Of a DNA stretch of 54,522 bases, positions 7,948-16,993 are shown piece by piece. The stretch lies in NCBI GenBank assembly GCA_025462835.1, contig JAOAPH010000153.1, positions 1-54,522 on the forward strand, in the 5' to 3' direction. Position numbers and translations under genes: made by a program. The notes under the pieces were generated by a model. The model worked only from the letters and a program-made list of their open reading frames with translations, did not search any database and was not told the origin of the DNA. Within the stretch, counting starts at the first letter, position 1, and every line of letters starts with the position of its first letter. This stretch comes from Candidatus Angelobacter sp. (GTDB lineage: Bacteria > Acidobacteriota > Terriglobia > Terriglobales > Acidobacteriaceae).

Positions 7948-8481
7948 ATGTCAAAATCAGATATGGCGCAAGGCGAACATCCTAGAAATAACTCGGCGGC
8001 TTTTCTTTTGGCTCAGCTTGGTGCATACGCATCCGGCCAGTTTGCAAAGCGCTTGGAGCCGCTCGGATTCACACCGGCGCAGGCTGGCATCTTTCGGATC
8101 ATTGCGGCAAACCCCGGGCTTTCTCAACAGGAACTTGCGGCAAAGTTGGGTATGTATGCGAGCCGGCTAGTAGCCGTTATCGACGACTTGGACGAGCGAG
8201 GGCTGATTGAGCGGCGACCGTCAAACTCGGACCGCCGACTATATGCGCTCCACCTCACAAAGTCCGGGAAAGAACAGTTTTCAGCGATTGGGGTGATTGC
8301 TCGAGAACATGGACGGGATCTACTGGATGGATTATCTGATGAGGAGCGGTCGACTCTAGCCGAGCTGCTTGAACGTGTGGCAACGAAGAAGGGGCTGCAG
8401 GAAGGGGTCCATCCGGGTTACAGAAACATCCCAGACGATGCCAGCCAGAAAAACGTTCGCAGCAAAAGCCGCCAGACCTAA
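7948..8481 (+). CDS. MarR-family transcriptional regulator
   Basis: This is a 177-residue MarR/winged-helix regulator. The core has GLSQQELAAKLGMYASRLVAVIDDLDERGLIERRPSNSDRRLYALHLT in pieces across residues about 50-107: the recognition helix, then the wing with the usual D-x-R-x-x-x-L pattern. The last 30 residues are a basic tail beyond the normal family end. The start is uncertain. ATG 7948 has no strong ribosome site, and ATG 7963 is an alternative. It is divergent from the membrane-protein/CPBP pair across the palindrome 7901-7929 and probably represses both itself and that pair. Confidence 0.9.
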   Translation: MSKSDMAQGEHPRNNSAAFLLAQLGAYASGQFAKRLEPLGFTPAQAGIFRIIAANPGLSQQELAAKLGMYASRLVAVIDDLDERGLIERRPSNSDRRLYALHLTKSGKEQFSAIGVIAREHGRDLLDGLSDEERSTLAELLERVATKKGLQEGVHPGYRNIPDDASQKNVRSKSRQT

Positions 8482-8707
8482 CGCGCTAAATCTTCCAATC
8501 ACTTAGAGACGCCCCCGCCCGCGCTAAAGTTCAGGAGCGATTGTATTTCTCGTCTTCGCCGCTGAAGCGCTTGCCGAGGACGCGCTACCTGCGGGAGCGA
8601 ATCTGCCCTGGTTCGGTACCGCTCAGAGTGACAGCGTGACACTCTTTCGGTGAAGCCAATTTCAATTGTCACTGCGCGTTTCGCGGAACTCCCGAACACA
8701 AAGTAAA

Positions 8708-8731
8708 ACCCAGCCGCATTCCGGGCTGGGT
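8708..8731 (-). terminator. Rho-independent terminator of the radical SAM gene
   Basis: On the minus strand an ACCCAGCC/GGGCTGGGT stem with a short loop is followed by TTTTA, 20 bases after the stop of the gene at 8751. The 269 bases from 8482 to 8750 hold no other recognisable feature. The hairpin is nearly the same as the one after trxA at 26892. Confidence 0.75.
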
Positions 8732-8750
8732 CATTTCGAACTTTCTCGCG

Positions 8751-10334
8751 TTAGGTCAATATGTTGAAATTACTGTCACTTGATGCAACAGCAGCTGCAA
8801 GCAATACAGGTTCCGGCAATGCTGACTTCCTAGCTGGAATCTGCAACTCGGGCATCGGCTTGGCTTGGAATAGTTTTCGGCAAGGTTTCGCCAGCATTCG
8901 CGCCCATTGGGTCGCATTGCTTCGCCTCGCGCTGTCAGTGGCAATGCCTGTGCTCGCATACATCTGGCGATAGAGTTTCGATATGAACAAGAATGCCAGT
9001 CGCGCTTTCAGGTTGGGCGTGCAGTTCGACCGTTTCCAGATCGCAGGTAGGCTGTAGAATCCGTCCCACACACCCTGAGTGCGCCGCCTGAGTTCTTCTG
9101 AAGTCATCGTGGGATGCGGCATGAACATCTTCGGGCGCTTGTCAGCGGGAATCAACCAGTACCGAGTCAACGGCACGCCCTCGACTTTCGGCACATCTTC
9201 TCCCTGGGCTTTTTCCCATCGCTCGAAATCGACAGTGCCGGGAAATGGGGTGAGCATCACGAATTGTGCGAAGGTCAATCCTGCGCGACGGGCAAGATCG
9301 AATGTAGCCTCGAAAGTGTTTTCGCGGTCAGTAGGTAGGCCGAAGATAAATGACCCGAGGATATGAATCCCGTGATCGGCGAATTTCTGCAAACGCTTTA
9401 CCAGGTCTTCTCCCGAACAATTGAAATCTTTATAGACGGCTTTCAACCCTTCGGGCGTAACCGCTTCAACGCCAACCAGCGCGCCTTTGATTTTGGCGTT
9501 GCGCATGGCATCAAGGAATTGTGGGTCCTCGGCCGCTTCCATGGTGATCTGCGTGAAGAAGATCATGTCTTTCGGAAGATCGGCGAGCCGCGACATCAAC
9601 TCAAAACGCTCTGCGCGGATCGCCTTGAGTTCATCCACTCTGTGCTGGTTGTTCTGGCGCTCAGCCAACTGGATGTCTGTCATCGAAACGGGATAAAAAT
9701 TGTCGTCTGCAAGCGCGATGAACCGGAAGCCTCTTCGCCGAAGCTCTACGATCTCTTCAACCACGATGTCGGAAGGTCTCTGCCGTGGCTTTTGCCCATC
9801 GGTGCGCCATACCGAGCAGAACGAACAGTGCTTTGGACAGCCACGCACCGTCTGTACTGATGCCCACATATAACTGTCCGGGGGCAACAAGTCCCAACGT
9901 GCGGCCTTGAACTGGTCTGCATCGATGCGGCCTCCTTCATATATGTGTTGCGGAGTCCCCTTCGCACAGTCAGCTAACGCTTGTCCCCAGGCGATGTCGC
10001 CATCTCCTCTTACAACCGCGTGAGCGGCTCCGCGCTCGAATGCTTCTTCTGAATACAGCGTCGCTTGAATCCCGCCAAAGACCACCCACGCGCCACGTTC
10101 GCGCGCCATGCGGCCCACGGTATATCCGCGCAACGCATTGCCGGTGTGGATACCGATTCCCACTACATCGCCGGGCTGAACGCTTTCGGGATCAAGATGC
10201 TGAAGAGTCTCATCACAGATGAGGGGATCGCCGAAGCTGCGCGGAGTCGCGCCGGCGAGCACATACAACCATCGTGGGGTGATTACAGCAGTTCCAAAGG
10301 CAGTGTCGCTGGGGTTGACTAGGTGCACTCTCAT
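8751..10334 (-). CDS. cobalamin-binding radical SAM protein
   Basis: This is a 527-residue protein of the B12-binding radical SAM class. Residues 1-130 look like a cobalamin-binding fold (VGIGIHTGNALRGYTVGRMARE, then VVFGGIQATL). The radical SAM cluster motif is Cys166-x3-Cys170-x2-Cys173 in RGCPKHCSFC, followed by GSFIFGLPTD and a C-terminal region of about 130 residues ending in an Ala/Ser-rich tail. Relatives include methyltransferases such as the hopanoid C-2/C-3 methylases, but no hopanoid gene is nearby to support that. It is a single-gene transcript bounded by a terminator, and 396 non-coding bases separate it from the next gene. The substrate is unknown. Confidence 0.9.
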   Translation of the reverse strand: MRVHLVNPSDTAFGTAVITPRWLYVLAGATPRSFGDPLICDETLQHLDPESVQPGDVVGIGIHTGNALRGYTVGRMARERGAWVVFGGIQATLYSEEAFERGAAHAVVRGDGDIAWGQALADCAKGTPQHIYEGGRIDADQFKAARWDLLPPDSYMWASVQTVRGCPKHCSFCSVWRTDGQKPRQRPSDIVVEEIVELRRRGFRFIALADDNFYPVSMTDIQLAERQNNQHRVDELKAIRAERFELMSRLADLPKDMIFFTQITMEAAEDPQFLDAMRNAKIKGALVGVEAVTPEGLKAVYKDFNCSGEDLVKRLQKFADHGIHILGSFIFGLPTDRENTFEATFDLARRAGLTFAQFVMLTPFPGTVDFERWEKAQGEDVPKVEGVPLTRYWLIPADKRPKMFMPHPTMTSEELRRRTQGVWDGFYSLPAIWKRSNCTPNLKARLAFLFISKLYRQMYASTGIATDSARRSNATQWARMLAKPCRKLFQAKPMPELQIPARKSALPEPVLLAAAVASSDSNFNILT

Positions 10335-10730
10335 GCGTCGTTTACTGGCCTCGAATTACGTTCACGGGGTTGTCTTGCGTTGACGAGCAACTTCGGTCGT
10401 ACAGGCAGACTGGACTTAATCGGATAATCCAGGACCCGGAGTGGAAACAGTTCCAGCAGGTTGGCTTGTTAATCAACCCTAAGCTTCTCTGCCTTTGGAG
10501 TCAAGCTCAATGGTATTTATAGCCTGAGCATTTCCAGGATGCTGTTCAATATTGCTCAGCAGCTACTTTTTGCCAGAGCAGTTGATCAAAGCTTCGCTTT
10601 CAGATCCCGCGCTCCTGGTACTGCGTCGTCAAATCAGAAACACCTGTCTTTTCGCAGTCCTCCCAGGCGCACCTGCAAAACCTACGATGCATCCCAACTC
10701 GTATCGAACACTATTATTAGGGACATCAAC
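10335..10730. other. non-coding gap upstream of the TPP enzyme
   Basis: These 396 bases separate the divergent radical SAM and TPP-enzyme genes. Open frames here have no recognisable product and the enzyme has a clear N-terminus at 10731. I see no convincing promoter boxes, repeats or riboswitch. Promoters for both genes must lie here. Confidence 0.5.
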
Positions 10731-12479
10731 ATGACTGCATCTGACCTCCTCGTTGAGCGACTTATTGATTGGGGCGTGGACACTGTCTTCGGACTGCCCG
10801 GCGACGGCATCAACGGCATCATGGAAGCCTTGCGCACTCATCAAGACCAGATCCGTTTCATACAAGTCCGCCATGAAGAGTCGGCTGCATTCATGGCCTG
10901 TTCCTTTGCCAAGTTCACCGGCAGATTGGGCGTGTGTCTCGCCACTTCCGGCCCCGGCGGGCTTCATCTTCTCAATGGCCTCTACGACGCCAAGATGGAC
11001 GGCCAGCCTGTTCTCGCTCTTACAGGCATGGCTTTCCACGATCTGATCGGTACGTTGCAACAGCAGGACGTTGAACTCGACAAAGTCTTCGAAGACGTTA
11101 CTGTCTTCAATGAGCGTGTGATGGGCCCCACTCACGTTGAGAATTTGGTTGACCTGGCCTGCCGCACTGCTTTGGCTTATCGCGGAGTCTCGCACATCAC
11201 TTTTCCTACTGACATTCAAGAATTCAAGGTGGACAGCAAGGACCGAAGCAAGCGCAATGTTCCGCATCACAGCTCCGATACTTTTGCGCGCTCCGCGCGG
11301 CTGCCGCATGAAAATGATCTGCAACGTGCCGCGGACATCTTGAACAAGGGCGAGCGGATCACCATCCTTGCTGGACGCGGCGCTCTGGATGCCACTAACG
11401 CCCTTGAGGACGTGGCTGAGATTCTAGGCGCGCCCATCGTAAAACCGCTGCTTGGAAAAGCCTGTGTTCCTGACGACAGCCCCTACACCACTGGTCCTAT
11501 CGGTCTACTCGGAACCAAGCCATCGCAGGAAGCGATGGAGGAGTGCGACACCTTATTAATGGTGGGCACATCGTTCCCCTACATCGAGTTCTATCCGAAA
11601 CCCGGGAAAGCCCGCGCCATCCAGATTGATCTTGATCCCAAACGGATCGGACTCCGCTATCCCGTGGATGTCGGCCTGGTGGGCGACAGTGATCGAACTC
11701 TGCGCGAACTGATGCTCTTTTTGAGGCGACATCAGGACAGAAGCTTCTTGCGAAAAGCGCAAGAAGGAATGATCGATTGGTGGCGCATCATGAAAGTGCA
11801 GGGCACTGATGGCGACAAGCCGATGAAACCGCAGGTAGTCGCCTGGGAGTTGGGAAAGCGGCTCCGCAATGATGCCATCGTCGTCTCTGACAGCGGCACC
11901 ATCGCTACCTGGTTCGCTCGGCAGATACCCGTAAAGCGAGGACAGATGCATTCGCTATCCGGCAATCTTGCCAGCATGGCGAATGGTCTGCCTTATGCTA
12001 TCGGCGCCCAGGTAGCGTATCCCGATCGGCAAGTGGTCGCGTTTGTGGGCGACGGCGGTTTCTCCATGCTCATGGCCGAAATGTCGACGGCCGTGAAGTA
12101 TCAGCTTCCTATCAAAGTCGTGATCGTGAAGAACAACACTCTCGGACAGATCAAGTGGGAGCAGATGGTCTTTCTCGGCAATCCGGAATACGGATGCGAC
12201 TTGCAGCCAATCGATTTCGCCTCGGTCGCGCACGCGATGGGCGCAGCAGGTTTCACCTCGGAAGATCCCGCAGAGTGTGGCAGTGTCATGGAAGGATTCC
12301 TCAATGCTCCGGGACCGGCAGTCCTACAAGCTGTGGTCGACCCCAACGTCCCGCCTCTTCCTCCAAAGATCACGGTGGAGCAGGCATTGCACTTTGCCAA
12401 ATCACTGGCGCGTGGCGAGCCTGAGCGTGGGCAGATCGCGGTGGAGGCCATCGGTCAAAAGATCCGGGAACTGATCTGA
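10731..12479 (+). CDS. thiamine-diphosphate enzyme, pyruvate oxidase/dehydrogenase (quinone)-like
   Basis: This 582-residue three-domain TPP enzyme starts MTASDLLVERLIDWGVDTVFGLPGDG in two recognisable blocks. The catalytic Glu lies in VRHEE (residues 49/50). The TPP-binding motif starts GDGGFSM at 440 and ends KNN at 467-469. The C-terminal stretch after PPLPPKITVEQA resembles the PoxB tail used for membrane association. Overall it is closer to pyruvate oxidase/PoxB than to acetolactate synthase; oxidative decarboxylation of pyruvate to acetate at the membrane is the best guess. ATG 10731 is chosen over upstream in-frame codons because the family N-terminus begins there. The next gene follows after 15 bases, so the two are co-transcribed. 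Confidence 0.85.
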   Translation: MTASDLLVERLIDWGVDTVFGLPGDGINGIMEALRTHQDQIRFIQVRHEESAAFMACSFAKFTGRLGVCLATSGPGGLHLLNGLYDAKMDGQPVLALTGMAFHDLIGTLQQQDVELDKVFEDVTVFNERVMGPTHVENLVDLACRTALAYRGVSHITFPTDIQEFKVDSKDRSKRNVPHHSSDTFARSARLPHENDLQRAADILNKGERITILAGRGALDATNALEDVAEILGAPIVKPLLGKACVPDDSPYTTGPIGLLGTKPSQEAMEECDTLLMVGTSFPYIEFYPKPGKARAIQIDLDPKRIGLRYPVDVGLVGDSDRTLRELMLFLRRHQDRSFLRKAQEGMIDWWRIMKVQGTDGDKPMKPQVVAWELGKRLRNDAIVVSDSGTIATWFARQIPVKRGQMHSLSGNLASMANGLPYAIGAQVAYPDRQVVAFVGDGGFSMLMAEMSTAVKYQLPIKVVIVKNNTLGQIKWEQMVFLGNPEYGCDLQPIDFASVAHAMGAAGFTSEDPAECGSVMEGFLNAPGPAVLQAVVDPNVPPLPPKITVEQALHFAKSLARGEPERGQIAVEAIGQKIRELI

Positions 12480-12494
12480 CGGAAGGTCATCAAG

Positions 12495-13811
12495 ATGGTC
12501 CAACTTTCTTCCAGCAGAGTGGCGGCGGCTGCGCAGCCGGTCACCTTTTCCGAATCCGACTACGATTCACTGCTGAAGTGGATCGGCGACGCGCGCTTTG
12601 TGCTCATCGGCGAAGCTTCGCATGGCACACACGATTTCTATCGTGAGCGCGCGCTGATCACCAAACGGCTCATCGAGGAAATGGAATTCACTGCTGTTGC
12701 GGTGGAAGCAGATTGGCCTGATGCCTTTCGGGTTAATCGATTCGTCCGCGGCCGCAGTGACGAAAACGCATTGCACTCGCTGGACGGCTTCAAGCGGTTC
12801 CCCGCGTGGATGTGGCGGAACATGGACGTGCTCGATTTTATCGACTGGCTTCGCCGCCGGAATGACGTAATGCCGGAGAATCGCCGGGCCGGATTCTACG
12901 GACTTGATCTTTACAGCCTGCATGCATCTGCTGGCGCCGTGCTCCGGTTTCTGGACAAAGTAGATCCGGCGGCCGCCGAACGTGCTCGACAGCGCTATGC
13001 CTGCTTCGAACAATTCGGTGAAGACACACAGGCCTATGGATACGCAACCAGCTTTGGGATGAGCGAATCCTGCGAGAAGCAAGTCGTTAGCCAGCTGGTC
13101 GAAATGCAGCGGCGCGCGGCGGAGCTGGCGCGACACGACGGGAACATTGATCCCGAAGAACTCTTTTCTGCCGAGCAGAACGCGCGATTAGTAAAGGACG
13201 CCGAAACCTACTACCGCACCATGTTTCGCGGACATGTTGAATCCTGGAATGTACGCGACCAGCATATGGCGGACACTTTGTCTGCTTTGGCCGACCACGC
13301 CGGGCCGCAAAGCAAGTTCGTGATCTGGGCGCACAACTCGCACGTGGGAGACGCGCGTGCCACTCGAATGGGCCGCGCGGGTGAATTCAACATCGGACAA
13401 CTTGCGCGGGAGCGATACGGCGACGATGCATACCTGATCGGCTTCACCACTCACAACGGGGAAGTGACCGCGGCATCCGATTGGGGTGGGATGGCCGAGC
13501 GCAAACGCGTTCGCGCTGCATTACCCGGCAGCATCGAATCGGAGTTCCACGAGATCGGCATCGATAATTTTCTGCTCTCGCTCCGGTCAACAGCAGTTCG
13601 CGACGCACTCTCGGAGCCGCGACTCGAGCGCGCTATCGGCGTGATCTATCTTCCGGAAACGGAAAGGGCCAGCCATTACTTCGATGCGCGAGTAGCCGAA
13701 CAGTTCGATGCTGTCATTCACATCGACCACACCCTTGCGCTGATTCCGCTTGAGCGTACCAGTGAGTGGGAAGCCGGCGAGCCGCCCGAAACCTATCCCT
13801 TCGCGGTTTAG
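12495..13811 (+). CDS. erythromycin esterase-family protein
   Basis: This is a 438-residue protein of the EreA/EreB superfamily. The active-site motif LIGEASHGTHDF gives Glu40, His43 and His46, and WAHNSHVGD gives His280 and His283, matching the Glu/His set of EreB. It has no fused phosphoribosyltransferase domain, which some bacterial relatives carry. It follows the PoxB-like gene by only 15 bases. Most chromosomal members of this family are not known to act on macrolides, so antibiotic resistance should not be assumed. Hydrolysis or cyclic-ester chemistry on an unknown substrate is the safe statement. Confidence 0.9.
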   Translation: MVQLSSSRVAAAAQPVTFSESDYDSLLKWIGDARFVLIGEASHGTHDFYRERALITKRLIEEMEFTAVAVEADWPDAFRVNRFVRGRSDENALHSLDGFKRFPAWMWRNMDVLDFIDWLRRRNDVMPENRRAGFYGLDLYSLHASAGAVLRFLDKVDPAAAERARQRYACFEQFGEDTQAYGYATSFGMSESCEKQVVSQLVEMQRRAAELARHDGNIDPEELFSAEQNARLVKDAETYYRTMFRGHVESWNVRDQHMADTLSALADHAGPQSKFVIWAHNSHVGDARATRMGRAGEFNIGQLARERYGDDAYLIGFTTHNGEVTAASDWGGMAERKRVRAALPGSIESEFHEIGIDNFLLSLRSTAVRDALSEPRLERAIGVIYLPETERASHYFDARVAEQFDAVIHIDHTLALIPLERTSEWEAGEPPETYPFAV

Positions 13812-13823
13812 CGCCGCGAACTT

Positions 13824-14171
13824 TCAATGTCTGGGTCCGGCGTTCTCGCGAGATTTTTCCGTGCGCCGCGAACTTCTCATGCGGTGTGTGTATCCCTTTG
13901 TCTTTTTCTGCTCTTCTTGCAAATGGGATTTGGGATGACGCGGAGGCGCGGCAGCATCTGGGCCGTCAGGAGAGCTTAGTACCGCGCGTGCCTTGATTTC
14001 GTCCAGGCGGTCTGAAGGGAATTCCTTTACTTCCGTCAGTTCTTCCCAAGCTGTAAAGAATCCATGCCGCTTGCGATGGTTCACAATGTTGTAAGCCACA
14101 TTTTTCGCGACGCCCGGAAGCTGGGTCATCTCGCTGACACGCGCAGTGTTCAGGTCCACAGTCTTTGCCAT
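13824..14171 (-). CDS. helix-hairpin-helix (ComEA-like) DNA-binding protein
   Basis: This is a 115-residue protein. Residues about 4-66 form two helix-hairpin-helix motifs, with VDLNTARVSEMTQLPGVAKN and later ELTEVKEFPSDRLDEIKA, as in the ComEA C-terminal domain. The last 40 residues are basic and probably disordered. The frame extends to 14288, but ATG 14171 has AGGTGG seven bases upstream and starts directly at the domain. There is no signal peptide or membrane anchor, so unlike ComEA it is probably cytoplasmic. It is convergent with the esterase gene (12-base gap) and divergent from the MATE gene. Confidence 0.75.
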   Translation of the reverse strand: MAKTVDLNTARVSEMTQLPGVAKNVAYNIVNHRKRHGFFTAWEELTEVKEFPSDRLDEIKARAVLSSPDGPDAAAPPRHPKSHLQEEQKKTKGYTHRMRSSRRTEKSRENAGPRH

Positions 14172-14296
14172 ATAAGCCCACCTGTAGAGATTTCTCTCTA
14201 GTTGGAGGTGGGACTCGGCATCGAGGTGGCCAACGCTGAGATGCACATTGTTGCTACCATGTTCAGGCAGGGATTCTCGAACAGGCAATCTGACTC

Positions 14297-15679
14297 ATGG
14301 CGCAACTGACAAACTTAGGACAAGAATTCCGGCCCATGCTCCGGCTCGCGGGTCCGCTGGTCTTAGCGGAACTCGGCTGGATGTCGATGGGTGTGGTCGA
14401 CACTATTATGGTCGGCCACTTGCCTAATAGTGCGGAGGCGATTGGCGCGGTCAGTCTGGGCGGCGTCCTCTTCTATATGATCGCGCTTTTCGGGGCGGGG
14501 GTCCTGTTGGGACTAGACACATTGGTCTCGCAATCGTTCGGCGCCGGTGATGTGGAAGACTGCCATCACTCGCTCATCAACAGCATCTATTTGGTGCTGA
14601 TCATGACGCCCGTTCTCATGGCGACGGTCTGGATCGCGATCCCGCTCTTGCCGAGATTCGGTGTCAACCCCGCAGTGCTTGACCTCACAGCGCCATTTTT
14701 GAAAGCGGTGCTTTGGAGCACGTTTCCCCTCTTGCTTTATTTCGGCCTGCGGCGATATTTGCAAGGTATGAACATCGTAAAGCCCATCATGTTCGTCTTG
14801 ATCACTGCCAATCTTGTGAACCTCGCCGGCAATTGGATATTGATCTACGGACATCTCGGGTTCCAAACAATGGGAGTCGCCGGCTCCGGCTGGGCGACTT
14901 GCATTTCCCGCATTTACATGGCTGTCGCGCTCTGCGCGTACCTCCTTTATTACGATTGGAAGCACAAGACTAATCTGCGAAAGATCAATTTCGGATTCGA
15001 TGTGGACCGTATCCGCGAATTGATACGGTTAGGATTTCCCGCGGCCGCGCAGATGACTATTGAGATCGGCATCTTTACCCTGGCCACTGTTGTCATCGGA
15101 CGTCTTCAGCCCGCCGCTCTCGCCGCCCACCAGATCGCACTGAATGTGGCCAGCGTCACTTATATGGTGCCGCTCGGGATCAGTTCCGCAGCGGCGGTGC
15201 GAGTAGGGCAGGCGATTGGCCGCCGCGATGCCGATGCTGCAGCCCGGGCGGGATGGGCAGCGCTCATGATTGGCATGGGATTTATGTCCTGCGCTGCGTT
15301 AGCTTTCGTCTTGTTTCCGCAGTACATCGTTCGTATTTACAGCTTCGATCCCGCGGTGATGAAGATCGGCGTGACTCTTCTCGCGGTCGCCGCCGTGTTT
15401 CAGATCTTCGATGGTATGCAGATCGTTGCTTCGGGCGCGCTCCGCGGTGCCGGCGAGACAAAGATTCCCATGCTCACCTATGGTGTCGCCTATTGGGTCA
15501 TCGGACTCCCGCTTGGCTACTACCTCTGCTTTGACCGCGGTTGGGGCGCGACAGGCGTGTGGGCCGGCCTCTGTTTTGGCCTTGTCCTCATCGGCTCCGT
15601 GCTGCTCCTGGTCTGGAAGCGAAAAGTGACGCAGTTGCAGCAGCAGATGGCCGGTAGCCGGGTCGCTGCAGTCAGCTGA
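14297..15679 (+). CDS. MATE-family multidrug/metabolite exporter
   Basis: This is a 460-residue, 12-helix membrane protein of the MATE family (NorM-like). It starts with FRPMLRLAGPLVLAELGWMSMGVVDTIMVGHL in pieces over residues 11-42. Two homologous halves are visible: the second begins about residue 240 with IRELIRLGFPAAAQMTIEIG. GAGETKIPM near 390 corresponds to the conserved loop of the C-lobe. It would export cationic drugs or metabolites by Na+ or H+ antiport. It stands alone, 51 bases ahead of the two ABC permease genes and in the same direction, so read-through into them is possible. Confidence 0.92.
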   Translation: MAQLTNLGQEFRPMLRLAGPLVLAELGWMSMGVVDTIMVGHLPNSAEAIGAVSLGGVLFYMIALFGAGVLLGLDTLVSQSFGAGDVEDCHHSLINSIYLVLIMTPVLMATVWIAIPLLPRFGVNPAVLDLTAPFLKAVLWSTFPLLLYFGLRRYLQGMNIVKPIMFVLITANLVNLAGNWILIYGHLGFQTMGVAGSGWATCISRIYMAVALCAYLLYYDWKHKTNLRKINFGFDVDRIRELIRLGFPAAAQMTIEIGIFTLATVVIGRLQPAALAAHQIALNVASVTYMVPLGISSAAAVRVGQAIGRRDADAAARAGWAALMIGMGFMSCAALAFVLFPQYIVRIYSFDPAVMKIGVTLLAVAAVFQIFDGMQIVASGALRGAGETKIPMLTYGVAYWVIGLPLGYYLCFDRGWGATGVWAGLCFGLVLIGSVLLLVWKRKVTQLQQQMAGSRVAAVS

Positions 15680-15730
15680 TTATTCGGTTTTTCCGGAAAC
15701 TATCCGTTGCTTTCCTTCGTACCTGAATCT

Positions 15731-16981
15731 ATGCGCATAACAGTGCCCAAGGCGATGCGGGCGATGCGGGAGCCCACTCGCATTGCCCTTGACAGTATGC
15801 GCGTACACAAGTTGAGAACCTTCCTCACTCTGCTTGGCGTGATCCTTTCGGTCTCCACACTGATCCTGGTGATCTCGATGATCGAAGGCACCAACGCCTA
15901 CATCTCGAACAAAGTCGCCAATCTGGGTGCAGACGTTTTCCTGGTCAACCAGTTCGGAATCATTCCTGACAGGAAGGCTTTTCTAAAAGCGCAGCGGCAC
16001 AACAAGCCCATCACTTACGAAGATTTCGAAGCCCTGCGCGACACCATGCAATTGCCCGCGCGCGTAGGCCTCGAAGCACGCCGCACCGGCCTGCTCCGTG
16101 TAGGAACGGAAAGCATGGAAGACGTGGATGTTCGCGGTGTCACTTCCAATATCGGTGAGATGGACGTAGAGGAACCGGCCTCCGGCCGCTACATCACCGA
16201 TGCCGATGACACGCACAGGTCTGAAGTCGCGCTGATTGGGACTGACGTGGTCAATCGACTTTTCCCGACCGTGGATCCTATGGGGAAGAACGTTTCCATT
16301 GATGGCCGGCCATTTCTGATCGTCGGCATTGCCAAGCCGATAGGTTCTGTCCTCGGCCAGAGCCAGGACAATTTCATCTACATCCCCATCCAGACATTCG
16401 TAAAGATATATGGCGCAAATAATAATGGGATGGCCATCAACATCCAGGCGCGCGGTCCTGAGTGGTCAATACCTACACAGGAAGAGGCGCGGACGTTGAT
16501 GCGCGTCCGCCGCCATCTCGGCCCCGGGGACGAGGATACTTTTGGCATCATCGCCGCGTCCGGAATCATGGAGATCTGGCACAGCATCTCCAGCGCCATC
16601 GAAGCCGGTATGGTGGGCGTTGTCTCGGTTTTTCTCGTGATCGGTGGCGTCGTCATCATGAACGTGATGCTCACTAGCGTGACGGAGCGCACGCGCGAGA
16701 TCGGAATTCGCAAGTCGCTGGGTGCGCGGAAGAATGACATCCTGCTGCAATTCCTCTTCGAGTCCGCGATGATGTCCGCGCTGGGCGGCATCATCGGAGT
16801 TCTCTTCGCGGCGTCGTTGTCCAAAGCTGTCAACGCGGGCTTTTCCATTCCCATGTCGATGCCCATCTATGCGGTTGTTTTGGCGATCGGAGTTTCCACT
16901 ATCGTTGGACTCTTCTTCGGGATCTATCCGGCGAGGAAGGCCGCACAGTTAGACCCCATTGAAGCGATGCGCCACGAGTAG
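15731..16981 (+). CDS. MacB/FtsX-type ABC transporter permease
   Basis: This is a 416-residue permease with four membrane segments in the MacB layout. The first helix is at about residues 30-50, followed by a periplasmic MacB_PCD domain of about 230 residues, then three helices in the FtsX domain. The signature TSVTERTREIGIRKSLGARKND (in two pieces) starts near 315. A TTG eight codons upstream is possible, but ATG 15731 fits the family. No ribosome site is obvious. It is paired with a second permease 12 bases downstream, and no ATP-binding subunit is encoded nearby, so the ATPase must be elsewhere. Related systems export peptides, lipids or macrolides. Confidence 0.9.
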   Translation: MRITVPKAMRAMREPTRIALDSMRVHKLRTFLTLLGVILSVSTLILVISMIEGTNAYISNKVANLGADVFLVNQFGIIPDRKAFLKAQRHNKPITYEDFEALRDTMQLPARVGLEARRTGLLRVGTESMEDVDVRGVTSNIGEMDVEEPASGRYITDADDTHRSEVALIGTDVVNRLFPTVDPMGKNVSIDGRPFLIVGIAKPIGSVLGQSQDNFIYIPIQTFVKIYGANNNGMAINIQARGPEWSIPTQEEARTLMRVRRHLGPGDEDTFGIIAASGIMEIWHSISSAIEAGMVGVVSVFLVIGGVVIMNVMLTSVTERTREIGIRKSLGARKNDILLQFLFESAMMSALGGIIGVLFAASLSKAVNAGFSIPMSMPIYAVVLAIGVSTIVGLFFGIYPARKAAQLDPIEAMRHE

Positions 16982-16993
16982 CCCAAGGACCCA

